Made by a program: the position numbers and the translations under genes
Shown here: positions 49,502-61,885 of the stretch, in pieces
How positions within the stretch are numbered: position 1 is the stretch's first letter
Layout of the letters: each line of letters starts with the position of its first letter
Assembly: GCF_018873765.1 (NCBI RefSeq)
Contig: NC_057925.1
Span: 16,565,568-16,629,567 of the forward strand
DNA: 64,000 nucleotides
Origin: Telopea speciosissima
Lineage: Eukaryota; Streptophyta; Magnoliopsida; Proteales; Proteaceae
Direction of reading: 5' to 3'
Notes under the pieces: model-generated
Told to the model about the DNA's origin: nothing
The model's database searches: none
Seen by the model: only the letters and a program-made list of their open reading frames with translations

Positions 49502-49769
49502 CTTTTATCACCAAAATACTTACCCCTTCACTACTCCATTCTAAATTGTAATCATCTGAAAAGGGGTACAGCAGTAAAAGGAATGATATCAACTATTCAA
49601 TAGTACAGCAGTAATCTCTGTTTTACTTTATCCACACAAGCACTATTAGGAATGATATCTACTATTCAATAGTACAGCAGTAATCTGTGTTTTACTTTGC
49701 CCCACACAGGCACTAATCTCTGTTTTATGTTTCCCCACACAAGCACTATTGTCCCCTTCTTATTCGCAT

Positions 49770-49774
<5 letters not shown>

Positions 49775-49841
<67 letters not shown>
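49775..49841. repeat. (CT)n microsatellite
   Basis: About 33 uninterrupted CT units within the MULE. Confidence 0.95.
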
Positions 49842-49844
<3 letters not shown>

Positions 49845-50436
49845 CATGTTGCCTTAATTTCTACCCAAGTGAGCTCACATTTATAACCTCTTTTTTTTCT
49901 GATCATCATGGCTTTTGTGGTTTTATTTTTAATAACCAAAGAATGGAATGGAAAAAATAAGCACTTTTTGTTGTTGACCTGATGAAAATATCAGATTTCA
50001 TTATCCTTTGTTAAGAGGTGGGAGATGGGAGCGGTACAAGGGAGTGATGGGGGTGGTGAAGTAAATTAATAAAGGTGGAGTGGAGCGGTACAGGGGAGTG
50101 ATAGGGTGAGGAAGATAGTAGAAATGGGGGTGGGGACGGTACAAGAGAGATACGCCCAACCATATGGCGGACTAGGGAAAAGAAAGGCATGATTTGTATT
50201 TGGTGTTTACCCCTAAAGGGTATTTTCATCTTCAAACTTTTAATTTGGGCAATTTGGTCCTAAAATAATGGTTGGGTAAGTATTAACGTTTAAAACTAAA
50301 TGGCAGTTAGTTTGATGGACTAATTTACTTACTTTCAATAGATGTGGGGTGTGTTTAACAGGTTTTAAAGATGAGGGGATGTACATGAAAACATGCCATA
50401 GTTGAGGGGGTGTCCCTATAATTTCCCGCTAAATTA

Positions 50437-50778
50437 TTAAGATCTAATATTTGACCACTATTACTACTGTCATTCACATCAAAAGACATTATCTCTAATA
50501 TGTATATCTCAAAATGTGTTTTAATGACAAAATCTCTAATCATTCTCTTTCTGGTCATCTACTCAGAGGGCCTGACGTCCTTCCCACTGGCTCTCCGGAT
50601 ACAATCCACACACTGACACTCAAAATGTGCATACTCTGTAAAATAATCACAAACTATGGGGTGTGCTAAATAGCTCAATGAGAAAGAACGAAATTCATAT
50701 CATGCTCATGAATGTAACAAATCATGCTATGCTGGATAAATCATGCTATGGACATGTTACTATCATAAAATATCAAAT
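50437..50778 (-). other. Gypsy leader, second part
   Basis: Non-coding continuation of the gypsy leader beyond the MULE. No gene seen. Confidence 0.5.
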
Positions 50779-51776
50779 CTGGATTACTATTTCTGATCAT
50801 ACATTAGGTGACATGAATGATACTCTAAATAATGAAAACATTGTTTTCTGTTATTCTCTTTTTATGGCTAAATTTGTATGTTTATCTGTGTGAAATACCG
50901 TTAGCTCTATAAGGGTGAGGATGCAATAATTGTACTATGGGGATCTATAAGGATCTAGGTATACTGTGAGGATCCAACTATCTCTGATGGTACATAATAT
51001 CCAACCTGGCCGATCGTCAAGGCGCCGAGGAAGACTAGTCTCCACCTTTTTTGGTCACCTCAACGTCAAGAAGACCTCACCCTATTCTTTATGTACTTCA
51101 TCCAATACCTAAACCCCTACTCAAAGGGCTGGTAGTCATAGAATGCTCCTTTACTTTCTTTACTAACCTCCACTTCCAGTCCTCACCGTCTATCCCAACT
51201 CCAAGGTGAGCAAGACATTCATGGAATCCCTAGTGTCTCCCAAACTAGTGGGGTGGACATTAGGAACCCCCCCCCCTGGATTACTATTTCTGATCATACA
51301 TTAGGTGACATGAATGATACTCTAAATAATGAAACATTGTTTTCTGTTATTCTCTTTTTATGGCTAAATTTGTATGTTTATCTGTGTGAAATACCGTTAG
51401 CTCTATAAGGGTGAGGATGCAATAATTTGTACTATGGGGATCTATAAGGATCTAGGTATACTGTGAGGATCCAACTATCTCTGATGGTACATAATCTCCA
51501 ACCTGGCCGATCGTCAAGGCACCGAGGAAGACTAGTCTCCACCTTTTTTGGTCACCTCAACGTCAAGAAGACCTCACCCTATTCTTTATGTACTTCATCC
51601 AATACCTAAACCCCTACTAAAAGGGCTGGTAGTCATAGAATGCTCCTTTACTTTCTTTACTAGCCTCCACTTCCAGTCCTCACCGTCTATCCCAACTCCA
51701 AGGTGAGCAAGACATTCATGGAATCCCTAGTGTCTCCCAAACTAGTGGGGTGGACATTAGGAACCCCCCCCCCCCC
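50779..51776. repeat. Nearly perfect 497-bp tandem duplication
   Basis: Two head-to-tail copies, 50779-51275 and 51276-51776, both starting CTGGATTACTATTTCTG and ending in a C-run after CATTAGGAA. Only a handful of differences are visible (for example GGCGCCGAGG against GGCACCGAGG and a longer C-run in copy 2). It lies in the gypsy leader. Confidence 0.95.
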
Positions 51777-52345
51777 ATTATCCTACTCACTTTCGTTCAT
51801 TAAAAACAGACATTGGATAACCTTTTGTTTCAGTTATTTTCTGTGCTTTACTATTAGTTTAACTTATCATACCTCACTTAAATTAATAATAAAGAAAACA
51901 TGCAAGGATATAACAGAATTCCCCTCACTTGTCTGTTTCTCAACTATACTATAGCTCTACTGTCCTCAAATAGTGTATCTGTCAATTATCTGTCACCTTC
52001 AGATCAAGCTGGACCGCTACACAATATTTCATAAACATTAAACCTCTCTTCCCTACTTCGGCATTCTGGGCTCTGCCAGTCAAGCTGGTCGACTGGCATG
52101 GGGAAACCTAATTCTGGAATGGCATTTCTGCCATTCTTCCCCTCAAAAACTCTGTGGGAATCATTCCCCTCTTACTTTAAACCCTTTATTTCTCTATTAG
52201 GGAAGTCCCTAACTATTCAAATCTCATTAAAACACTAAAAAATTCAATAGGGAACCTAAGGTTTCCATTTTGAACCAAAAATCCCTCCTTCAAGCCTTTC
52301 TTTCAATTTCCTAGGATCCAAGAACCGTTCCCTTTTATTGCAACT
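51777..52345 (-). other. Gypsy leader next to the 5' LTR
   Basis: No gene recognised. Frames here are short and unsupported. Confidence 0.45.
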
Positions 52346-53036
52346 TGAATCACACACCTTAAACCTTTCTTTCCTTCTTTCTCCTTCTTGTCTTTCTTTC
52401 CTCTCTCTTCTCTCTCTATTTTGAGTTTTGAACAACTTAAAATGAATCAAAACCTAACTTATAATTCTAATACGTGCTCTAACAGTCGAACATGACAACC
52501 TTTCGGTCGACAAGCAGGCAGTCGCCTTAAGCACTTAAACTCCTGGTCTCATTTAGGTCGGCCAGTAGATCGACCGGCACGATCTAGTCGATCGGTTAAG
52601 CCTACCAGCATAGATTGGTAGGATACTGGAAGTCTGTTGGTCGACTGGCAACTACTAAATTTATCACATATCTTCCATAATGGCTCAGTTTGATTCAATT
52701 CTTAAATGATATGGAAAATTACTCCATTACCCTCATTTTTTGTGTTTTGGGCTTCCCCAAACTCTTAGTAAACGGTCCTCAAAAACTGCATGTAGCCGCT
52801 ACTTCACCTTATACTACAAAACTAACAGACCTTCCTCTTTACTGTGGAACACCAATAAGGTCCACACTATTCTTTGGTTCAATCTAACCCGCTCAATGCT
52901 CTAAATAATGCAAATTACATTTAGTTGTATTGTCAATAAGCTATCAATTGGGTTAAATAGAATCGGATTCCATCAAAGCAAACCTATCAGTCATAAAAAT
53001 CAATATTAAATACTTTTCTAGGTACGGAGTATAACA
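52346..53036 (-). repeat. 5' LTR of the gypsy element
   Basis: On the minus strand it starts TGTTATACTCCG and ends near AAGTTGCA. It aligns with 29486-29607 plus 36548-37028 over shared blocks such as AATGAATCAAAACC (plus strand, 52440), ACTTCACCTTA and CCAATAAGGTCCACACTATT. A CT-rich tract is present in both. A standard initiator-tRNA primer site was not found next to it. Confidence 0.65.
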
Positions 53037-53649
53037 TTGAGTATTACCCCATCACCATTCATATCGTATACGTTGAGCGGCCAGTGTGTAGTCAGTCTTG
53101 TCAGTAGACATCAACCATTGGCTCACCACAAATGCATAAAATATAATGTAACGGTAAGTGTCTCGCAACTACATGAAAAATAAATTACTAAAAATTCCTA
53201 TTGCTTGGCAACTAGAAATAAACTATCAGGAATTTCAAGTGGGTTCATGTTCAACACAATTAAGTGCATGTATCAAACCTAGAATAGAACGCCCAAGTCT
53301 GTCCATAATTGTTAACAAATAGCGGTGCTATTGGGTTGTTGCATATGAAATAACAATTATAACATGCACATAATGAAAAGGTAATTAATCAATATGAAGT
53401 AGTTTTTTGTCTGAGAGTGCTGGCGTAGCAACCTACGCCAGCACTCACATGTGTCTATCTCTCTTTTCCTAAAAAATAGGGGGCAAAGATGTCTTTTCAT
53501 ATGGAGGGGAGAAAGATACTCATGGGAATGCTGGCGTAGACCATAATCCCGAACATAGTTCTTTTTTGCCTTCATCAATTTAATCAAATTAAATTAGGTT
53601 TGATGAACACACATCAAATGTCAAAATATCCAACAACTAGGCTTTCATC
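53037..53649. other. Intergenic with a short perfect hairpin
   Basis: No gene. GAGTGCTGGCGTAG (53415-53428) pairs with CTACGCCAGCACTC (53433-53446) across a 4-nt loop. The same ATGCTGGCGTAG core recurs at about 53527. It may be the end of a small MITE. Confidence 0.55.
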
Positions 53650-54468
53650 TTTTTTTTGGTAAACATAATTTATTATCTCTGAAACAACGTTTCAGTAGAG
53701 TCCAGAAACAAGGGGATTGAGATAAGGGGGGGGGAGGGGATAGTACATCCAAATATGAGATAATTGAGAGTCAGCACCATAGGTTGCAAGAGAATTTGCC
53801 GTAGCATTTCCTTCGCGGAGAATATGATGAAACTGGATGTCCACAAACTGGCGAGAGAGGGAGAAACAGTCATGAAGCAATGCTTCTATACACCAAGGGA
53901 TGCTCTAGCAGTCCGGTGGTTGAAGATGTTAATCAATAAGAGATTATCGCTCTCAATAATGAGATGGGAGATATTCCAATTGGTGGCTAAAATGAGAGCC
54001 AGCCGAATGGCAGTCGCTTCTGCAACCAATGCGTAACCGTGACCCAGTCTAAAGGAGAAGCAACCAATGAAAGAGTGAGAAGAATGACAAATACCACCAA
54101 TACCTGCGAGTCCAAGATTGCCTTGGCTTGAACCATCCACGTTGAATTTATAATAAGGCTCATTTGGCGGGGACCATAAAATTGTTTTGAGTGGCTTGAG
54201 AGTAGGACCTTGATTGTGCGGTGCAAAATCAAGAGTTGAGCTGCTTGCTCTAAGAAATATACTTGAAGTTCTAAATGGAGAATTCCAGAAGACTAGATCC
54301 CAATAGCCATGCCAAATATGCCAGATTAAACTGCAAAACATGGTGACCTGGATAATGTGATTGCGATCTCGAAATCCTGCTTGATTGAGTACATGTAGCA
54401 TCCCTTCTTCAATGTTGTTCATCTGAAGAAGATTGGGAAATCTTGCTTGCCACCAAAGAGTCTGGACA
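53650..54468 (-). pseudogene. LINE 3' part (RNase H), left of the CACTA insertion
   Basis: Minus strand. NNIEEGMLHVL, CSLIWHIWHGYWDLVFW and YKFNVDGSSQGNLGLAGIGG lead into AEATAIRLAL and ESDNLL, the RNase H domain of a plant LINE (first catalytic Asp in NVDGS). After a frameshift near 53880 comes FHHILREGNATANSLA, the RNase H end. The A-rich 3' end is marked by the T-run at 53650-53657. The upstream part of the same ORF lies at 63478-63790, across the CACTA. Confidence 0.85.
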
Positions 54469-54850
54469 CACTACAAGAAATTGGGCCTACGACGGTGTTT
54501 GTAAACGCCGCTATAAGTCTGAAAAATGCCGCCATAGGATATAACGGCGTTTATAATTTGTGCCGCTGAAATGTCAGCAAAGGTACCGCCGTTTTTGTAC
54601 AACGGCGTTTTTTTAGTGTGTCTGTACCTTTTTCGCAGCGGTTTTTAGTAAATGCCGGTGAAAATGTCCTACAACGGCGTTTTTTGTAAGTGTCGTAATA
54701 GGTATTGAATTTCAATTCTTTGTGCGGCGTTTTTCAATAAACGCCGAAAAAAGTATCTTACAACGGCATTTAAAAAGTGTCGTTATAGGTATTGAGTTTA
54801 CACTTTTAGCGGCGTTTGTAAAAAAACGCCGCTAAATGTAGGTTTTTTAA
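54469..54850. repeat. CACTA left subterminal repeat array
   Basis: About ten degenerate copies of ACGGCGTTT or its complement AAACGCCG, in both orientations and often as facing pairs (for example 54727-54755 and 54809-54836), interspersed with GGTATTGA spacers. Such arrays are the binding sites for the CACTA DNA-binding protein in the family. Confidence 0.88.
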
Positions 54851-55850
54851 AAAAAAAAATTATTTATATAGTCAATCCATTAACCTATTTCAAAGATAAT
54901 AGATTCATCATGTCATCTATTTTTATATCCAAACCAAATTCATATATAAAACAGAGATATACCTCACCAAATACCCTACCCATTTCAAATTCGAAGTGCA
55001 TCCACAGAGATGGGATGAAATAAGAGATTTAAGTAAATATATCCAAGTCATGTTAAAGTCTGATACATTTAAAATGCAATGGATTGAAACAGAGATTAAG
55101 CGATCAATAGTCCAAATCAAACTCAAATCTGACCCATTTATAAGTAATAGGCAGAAATAAGGACTTAAGCAAGTAATCATCCAAATAAATAGACTGAAAC
55201 AGCGTGTCCTTTTATGCATAAATCCAAAATTCATCACAGATCATCTAAAGAGAATTTTGAGTTTGAGTTGCTCAGGTCTAACTGATGCCTTAACACACTT
55301 GAGGGGATTGTAATCTAATAATTGATGATATATCTCTAGAACTGTCATGAGATGGTAAGTTACAATGAATGCTCTGGTACAGAAACACGAAGCACATTAG
55401 GTAGTATGAGATCCAACACAAATACTTGTTAATGATCAGACAAATAATATCACAAGTATGGATGGTCAACTAAGTATAATAATCGGTTAGAAATGAATAT
55501 GTCTCTTGAAAAGTTGGTCTCAACTATATAAACTAACTTGTTCCTCTTTAGCTATATCAAGTCTAAAAGAATGATAAATGAAACACAATATTAAGCTAAG
55601 CATGGCATAACACAGACAAAATGATATTTATGAACTAACAAGAAATAGAATTTTAATTGGATCCTTATCACCTAGCATCACACTTCTTTATACTAACAAT
55701 GAAATATTACTCTTATAAAGTACTTAGCCCTTCACTCATAATCAAATGAAAACATGTTTTGCAGCCACAGTACAGTTATAATTGCTTCTTCTTATAAAGA
55801 TGATTACTTTAACCTTAGCATTTCAAGATTCCTAAATCATGTGGATGTAC
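54851..55850. other. CACTA interior, unassigned
   Basis: AT-rich DNA without a recognisable gene fragment. The frame at 54923-55237 (minus) has no known domain. Confidence 0.45.
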
Positions 55851-56290
55851 CTGAGGAGCACTGCCAAAAAGATCGTCCGGAGTAGCTAGGTTTGCACAGT
55901 AGGGTAAAGTCTACATCATCAACATTGACTTGAGCCATTTGAAGAGCTCTCTTTGCTGCCTCAACAGCCAAACCCGTCAATCTATCTTTCCTTACCAAGG
56001 CACAAATCAAACCAAGAAATTCAATATTTTCATATGTAGACTATCATAATCTATTAAGTATCAAGTAAGCTTTCCCTTACCCAAAAAAAAAAGAAGTAAG
56101 TTTCCCAATGATTGTTCACTATGTAAAACATGGAAAAGAAAAAGAAAGAGGGAAGTCTGAATGGTGGGTATCAATAGCCAGCAGCATTCCCATAGTTATT
56201 TGAGATCTGAAGATTGTGAGGATGAGGCTACCTGAAAGAACTCAGCGATTAAGAATCCCAGTGGAAATAGAAATCCATTCATCCATAAAT
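55851..56290 (-). pseudogene. Captured fragment of beta-ketoacyl-ACP synthase III (KAS III)
   Basis: Two exon pieces on the minus strand. The upstream piece (about 56290-56225) reads DEWIS, then TGILNR, a stop, and VLS, where KAS III has a conserved DEWI...RTGI.NRR segment. The second (about 55998-55851) reads [18 protein letters not shown] and DDVDFTLL, then after a one-base shift [15 protein letters not shown], ending exactly at CAG/GTACAT. KAS III starts fatty-acid synthesis in plastids by condensing acetyl-CoA with malonyl-ACP. Only the N-terminal part is here; the catalytic Cys region and the rest are missing, and there are a stop and a frameshift. Source order and intron position are kept, so capture was from genomic DNA. 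Confidence 0.78.
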
Positions 56291-56490
56291 AGTTAAGCCT
56301 CTACACTTGACTGACAATAGCAAAGTGAAAGAAGAGAAAAGAAATAAAAATAGTCAAGAAAAGATACATTTTTCAACCATTGCTGAATTTGTTAATGTAA
56401 GAGAGAAACATTCCCAAACAATGATATATCAACTATCTAACTTGTGGTTAGAATAAGAAAACCCAAAGTTTACATCAGATACATGCTAAA

Positions 56491-56493
<3 letters not shown>

Positions 56494-56521
<28 letters not shown>
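56494..56521. repeat. (CA)n microsatellite
   Basis: About 14 CA units, followed by further CA-rich sequence. Confidence 0.9.
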
Positions 56522-57400
56522 TCATACACACAGCCTAATGGGCAGCCACATAAACACCCAAAGACACACACTCTCGCAGCTACTTGGGCAGCAACACACA
56601 TGCACCTGGACTTACACAACCCACAGGGTGCCTTTGCCATGCTGTAGCCTAGAGTTACAATAGCCATCCATGAGTTGATAAACTTTATAAATTTCTCACT
56701 TTACCCATATGAACACCGAACCTAAAGCCCAGGTGGGAAATTTGGAATTTTAGATGAAAGCTCTTACTTATTGCTGTTGCTCTGGTTTTTGTGTCTCGTT
56801 CAATGATGGTTATTGCTTTGTGTGGAAGTGAAATGGGTGTTGTGTGGGAATAATGGATCCAGAAATCAAAATCAATGGGGACTAATCAAAAGTTATTTTG
56901 GTGACAGTATTGTTTGAGAACACTAACCAAATGTTAGTTTAGTTTCATTTCCATGCGGATTGCTACCCTATTTAAGATGCTTTATAGCAAGACCCACTGC
57001 ACTTTGGCTTTGATCTCCATTGCATTTGTTCATGATCAGAAAATACATATCAAATAATACATGGAGTAGACTAGTAAAAGAACAAGAAGGAAGTTGAATG
57101 TCAACCAAGCTTTGTTTTCTGGAGTGAGAGCCTCTTTCTTTAACCAATTAAGCAATTTACTCAGGAATAAAAAAAAACAGAACAATTATGCTATTCTACA
57201 CCAGTTTTCTATTTAAAACCACTTCGGAAGACATACATTTTAATGAATTCATATCAACCTTCCAAAAAATAAAACTTAAATATTCAGTTTCCTCTACAGA
57301 TATTTAAATATGTGCAATCAAATACACTCTTTAGGGCTAGCTTACTTATGAATCTTATTCCTAGAGGATTATGTTAAATTAGAATGTGTTGTTTTATTAC

Positions 57401-58593
57401 CTTCGTGAGGAACTCAGGAGTGTATATCCGGCCTCGGGGACCAGAGGGTGGATTCTCTAGTGTGTACTTTCCTGTAAGAGCACCTACAAGTTCGAAAAGA
57501 TAGCCATTAATGTATAGATACATTAAAAGAAAATAGTAAATAAATAGAAAGGAGAAGGAAGAAGAAAGGTGTGCAGTGGGTGCAGAGTTGAAGTAACTTC
57601 TGAAGCAATCCTTTTGGACTCAAAAGTATAGAACTACAAAAGTTATTTATTTCTCCATTGAGCAGTACAAAATAAGTGCTTATCACAATGACAGCCTGAT
57701 GAAATTTCTCTAGGCAAAGAATACGTGAAATAAAAACAAGGTCAAAATAAAAGTCAGCCAATTTTGTAAACCTTGAGAAGGAAGCACTAAAAGAAATGCT
57801 TGATGTGGTACTGGGGAAAGAATAGTCATAGGTACTGGGGTAGAAAAAAAACCAAATAAAAGTAAACTAGAAAACAAAAGAGAATAACAATACAGTTAAT
57901 GCAACACTCAAGTCTCATTGAATTACTGGACAAATCCTCAACTTGAAACTAAAGTTGAAAATGCTAAAAAAGTAGTCATCTTGGTTCTCCTTTGCATCCT
58001 TAGTTGAATTTTGAGTTCATGCTTATATTTTTAGCAAAATGTTTCTACGTACATAAGAATGTATAGGAATCCCACCTTAGGTAATAGGAGAATACGCAAT
58101 TAGAGTGATCCCCAGCTCATCACAGGTGGCTTTCACACCTTTTTCCTCTGGAGCTCTGTATATCAGGCTGTAATTTACCTGGTTGGAAGCCAGTGGAATA
58201 CCTCTCTTCTTAAGCTTCTCATAAGAATCACAGAGACGTTTAGAGGAACCTAGACCTACCTGACAAAATTCACTTACATATAAGATGTTAATTTGGGACT
58301 AAAGAGTTTTATACAAGTTTTCTTAAGGAAAGAATAGAGGTGTCAGTGTCCTCCGCGTGGCTGCTCTACTTTGGAATCCCTAAAAAAATGATTAGATGTT
58401 CTGAAGAGATTTCACAAAATTAAATCTGTTGTAATCCAAAGATCATCTTATTTGTTACCCTTTGTAACTTTTTTCCACACAAAAACCATAAACACCATGT
58501 TGCTGAAAATGAGAAAATTAGCGTTGTAATTTGAGACACCAACAGCCTTCACAAGGCCCTGCTCAACCGCATCTCCAAGGCCATCAATTTAAC
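57401..58593 (-). pseudogene. Captured aldo/keto reductase fragment, three exons
   Basis: Minus strand. Exon A (58593-about 58530) reads IDGLGDAVEQGLVKAVGVSN after an in-frame TAA. Exon B (58259-58076) reads [31 protein letters not shown] and [13 protein letters not shown], then two changed codons (the second a stop). Exon C (57483-57401) reads [19 protein letters not shown] and IYTPEFLTK. The borders keep AG acceptors and GT donors, and the B/C codon split is preserved (G/GT GCT). NQVNYSL is a hallmark of the AKR fold around the substrate and NADPH site. The closest relatives are plastid-type plant AKRs. The N-terminal catalytic Asp/Tyr/Lys region and the C-terminus are absent. Confidence 0.85.
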
Positions 58594-58679
58594 CTGCAAA
58601 TATCTTTTAATCAGTCTATGTGAGAGAGTCTTCAGACAATTGAGCATAAGAATGATAAAATTTCTGTGCTCATTGCAAC

Positions 58680-59511
<832 letters not shown>

Positions 59512-59514
59512 AAC

Positions 59515-61640
59515 AGTAGAATTCTTAAAAGATCTTCTACTCAATATGACAAAGCAAGAGTGAAAGGGAGATGGGTTGGGTATTATTATTTTTTTTTTCT
59601 TGAAAATGTATTAAATTAAAGAATCTTCTTTTAGATCTTTATAACTTGGGGTTAAATTCCTTTTTTTTTTTTAATGTTGGATAATTTTATTTGGGAGTTT
59701 CTTTTCTTATATGATCTTATGATCTTCAAAGCTAAGTTGGTTGAGAAATTGAGATCATGTTTGGCATTTGTATATTAGAAGGAAAAAAACAAAAGAGAAT
59801 TAAAGCAAAAGTTAGAGCTTGCTATCTCAATCTCATCTAGTCGTCTCTCTCACTGTTTCTTAATTCCTTTAATTGGACAGATCCGATAAACCCGGTCCTT
59901 TCCACCTTGGGATATCTTCCTTTTCTCTCGCAAATTTTGTTGGCAATTGCCACAACTTAGTAAGAGGTGACATGAATGAAAGAATAGCCATGAAATACTA
60001 CTTAAAAAGGGGTACAAGGAACTGGTGATGTAGTCGGTGCACCCCCAAAGGTCTAATGTGGGCTAGCTGGGGCTTCCTTTGTTGATAGAGGGAAAAATGA
60101 AAATGACTAGTCAAGATCAAAGGAGCTTTTCATATTGAATAAAGACTCCATTATTTGTTGCAGTTTTGGCACTTACCTCCTTCCAAAACTCACAAAGCTG
60201 TCTTCTTCTTCATCATCTTCTTTCCCCTGCAATTCTTATGGGTATTTCAATTCTGTAAATCTTTTTGTTGATTTTGTGTACAAAAGTGCGAACAATCTGT
60301 CATTATGTCCTTTTCTCGATTCAGCAATCGTGATAAACAAACAAATGAGAATCTCAATTCCCCCAATATCCCCTGTCTCTCCCCCTTCCCAACATGATGT
60401 TCTCTTTCTAGGGAGACGAGGGAGGAGGGGTTAAAAAGATCTATATGACATTAGTTGTAAAGAAAGCATTGATTAAGGACAGAAATTCCTCAACCTCCAC
60501 TTACCTCTCTCACCTCCAAAACAAAGAACTTAGGCTCAAGTAGTCCAAGTAACACTCATTTGGGTTATTAATCGGTGGCTACTTACTCGGTGTAGTCACT
60601 AATCGAATGATTATGTTCTAACCATCCGAAAAGAAATTAAATTTTGAGGGTAAGTACAAGAATCACTGTCACCATCATCACCATCATCATCTTTCCACAA
60701 GATTAGAGTTTCGCTCTCAGAGAACAGTTGGTGTCACTGCAGGTTATAGGTACAAGTATAGGCATATTATTGGTATCAGTGTCCGCCGATATTATACAAA
60801 TAGTTTGGAATTGGATCTTGTCCGGCCAGTATCGGCTGTAATTTCAAAATTGAATTAATTTTTGTCCGATACATCCACAACAACTAGTAATTAGAGCTAG
60901 GTAATTTCTAATAAATCCAATGATCAGAATTCAGAACCGAACAAGATATCAGAAATCTGACATCCTAAACACACTTGGAAACAAGTAGAACAAAGATGAA
61001 AGTAAAACCTATTCTATTTTCTTTTTCCCCACCTTTGTTTGATCAAAACAAATCCAAATTAGCTCAAATTCGACTGTTTTCACTTTTCACCATCACAAAG
61101 ACATAGTCACAAAAATATCTTGGTTACCTCAGTCAAACGATGGATGACTAGTAGGATTTTGCTATTGTGAATTATCTTTCCTGGTTGATTTGAGTTGGCT
61201 GATTATGCATTGAACAACCTGGTTTGTGTACTATGATTTGATTATAGGTTCTATTGATTTAACTGAGGATAAGGACAATCCTCTTTTGGAAGTTTGAGAT
61301 GCGTAGAAAATTGTAATTTCAATTGAGGAACTAAGGAGTACTTAAAAAATATGAGGACTTGTGGTGATAACTGGAAGGATTAAGGCTGACTGAAAGGTGA
61401 TGTCCTCTCTGAATCGGCAGTAATGTTGTCAAAAGGGCATGACTGATCTTGTGCCAAGTACACTCTCAGTCCTTATAAACACATGTTCATATGTCATTCA
61501 TTTTCCAACCTAAACAATAGGGATCTAAGAGATGTAACAGAGGGAAGAAAAGGATTTCAAACCTTCAACTAATCATATAAGATACTAAAATACTACAAAT
61601 CAAAAGGTCGTATCACAGTTACCAAAGGCTAAGATAATAT
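59515..61640. other. CACTA interior, unassigned
   Basis: No recognised gene piece. 60666-60690 has ATCACCATCATC simple repeats, and 60730-60860 resembles the GGTATCGG-type repeat at 17915. The frame at 60135-60434 is not supported. Confidence 0.45.
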
Positions 61641-61648
61641 AGGAAAGC

Positions 61649-61885
61649 TCATGCCGGCTTTGCACCACCATTTTCTTGTGGTGTTACAGGAGTGCTGCTA
61701 CCACTCTTCTTGGAGCTGCTTGATGTCCCCGTAATGGTCCTGCCCATGAACTTTCCAGCCTTGCTGAGGCCACTGCCCATAGCACCAACAAGCCCTACTC
61801 CTGCCCCAATCCCAGTCCCAACCAGACCTACTCCAGCCCCAATGCCACTCCCCACAAATCCAACTCCAGCCCCAACTGCATCCAG
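61649..61885 (-). pseudogene. Captured Gly/Val-rich exon, origin uncertain
   Basis: On the minus strand, from a possible GATGCAG acceptor near 61885, the frame reads VGAGVGFVGSGIGAG repeats and LSKAGKFMGRTITG. A Ser/Lys-rich tail ending QENGGAKPA and TGA (61649-61651) follows. Tails of this type occur at the C-terminus of some plant membrane-associated C2-domain proteins, but I cannot name the family with confidence. The open frame is uninterrupted, and the antisense Pro-rich frame is its shadow. Confidence 0.5.

Larger units (their letters stand above)
46154..50427. mobile_element. MULE with a nested LTR element
   Basis: Terminal inverted repeats of about 66 bp (46155-46222 and 50360-50427) read GGGAAAATATAGAGACACCC-like inward, with CACCCCCTCAACTAT in both. 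The flanking repeat is CTAAATTA (46146-46153 and 50429-50436), with the ninth base differing (T against G). The interior has an exon-like opening (46385-46480, ATG to a CAG/GTAAGC donor, next CAG near 46577) that I cannot assign. It also has a short tandem array (49583-49740), a (CT)n tract and GGTACAAGGGAGTGAT-type repeats (50020-50150). A copia-type element was inserted later at 47036-49501. No transposase recognised. Confidence 0.75.
29486..53036 (-). mobile_element. Decayed Ty3/gypsy retrotransposon, heavily nested
   Basis: The element lies on the minus strand. Its coding order from high to low coordinate is gag (45514-40560), protease (40522-40151), RT (40090-38640), RNase H end (38625-38443) and integrase (38427-37200). 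A polypurine tract (AAAGGGGAGGA on the minus strand, about 37031-37041) precedes the 3' LTR. The two LTRs are recognisably related but strongly diverged: 29486-29607 joined to 36548-37028, and 52346-53036. This marks an old insertion. The outer TSD is not evident, so the outer borders are my estimate. Inserted in it are a copia element, a hAT-like element, a large solo LTR and a MULE with its own copia guest. Confidence 0.75.

Noticed and set aside
49697..49960. Open frame of 87 codons across the (CT)n tract
   Set aside because: The frame is held open by the microsatellite (Ser-Leu repeats). No domain, and it lies inside a MULE.
56444..56667. His/Thr-rich and Cys/Val-rich frames on both strands
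   Set aside because: Both derive from the (CA)n microsatellite.
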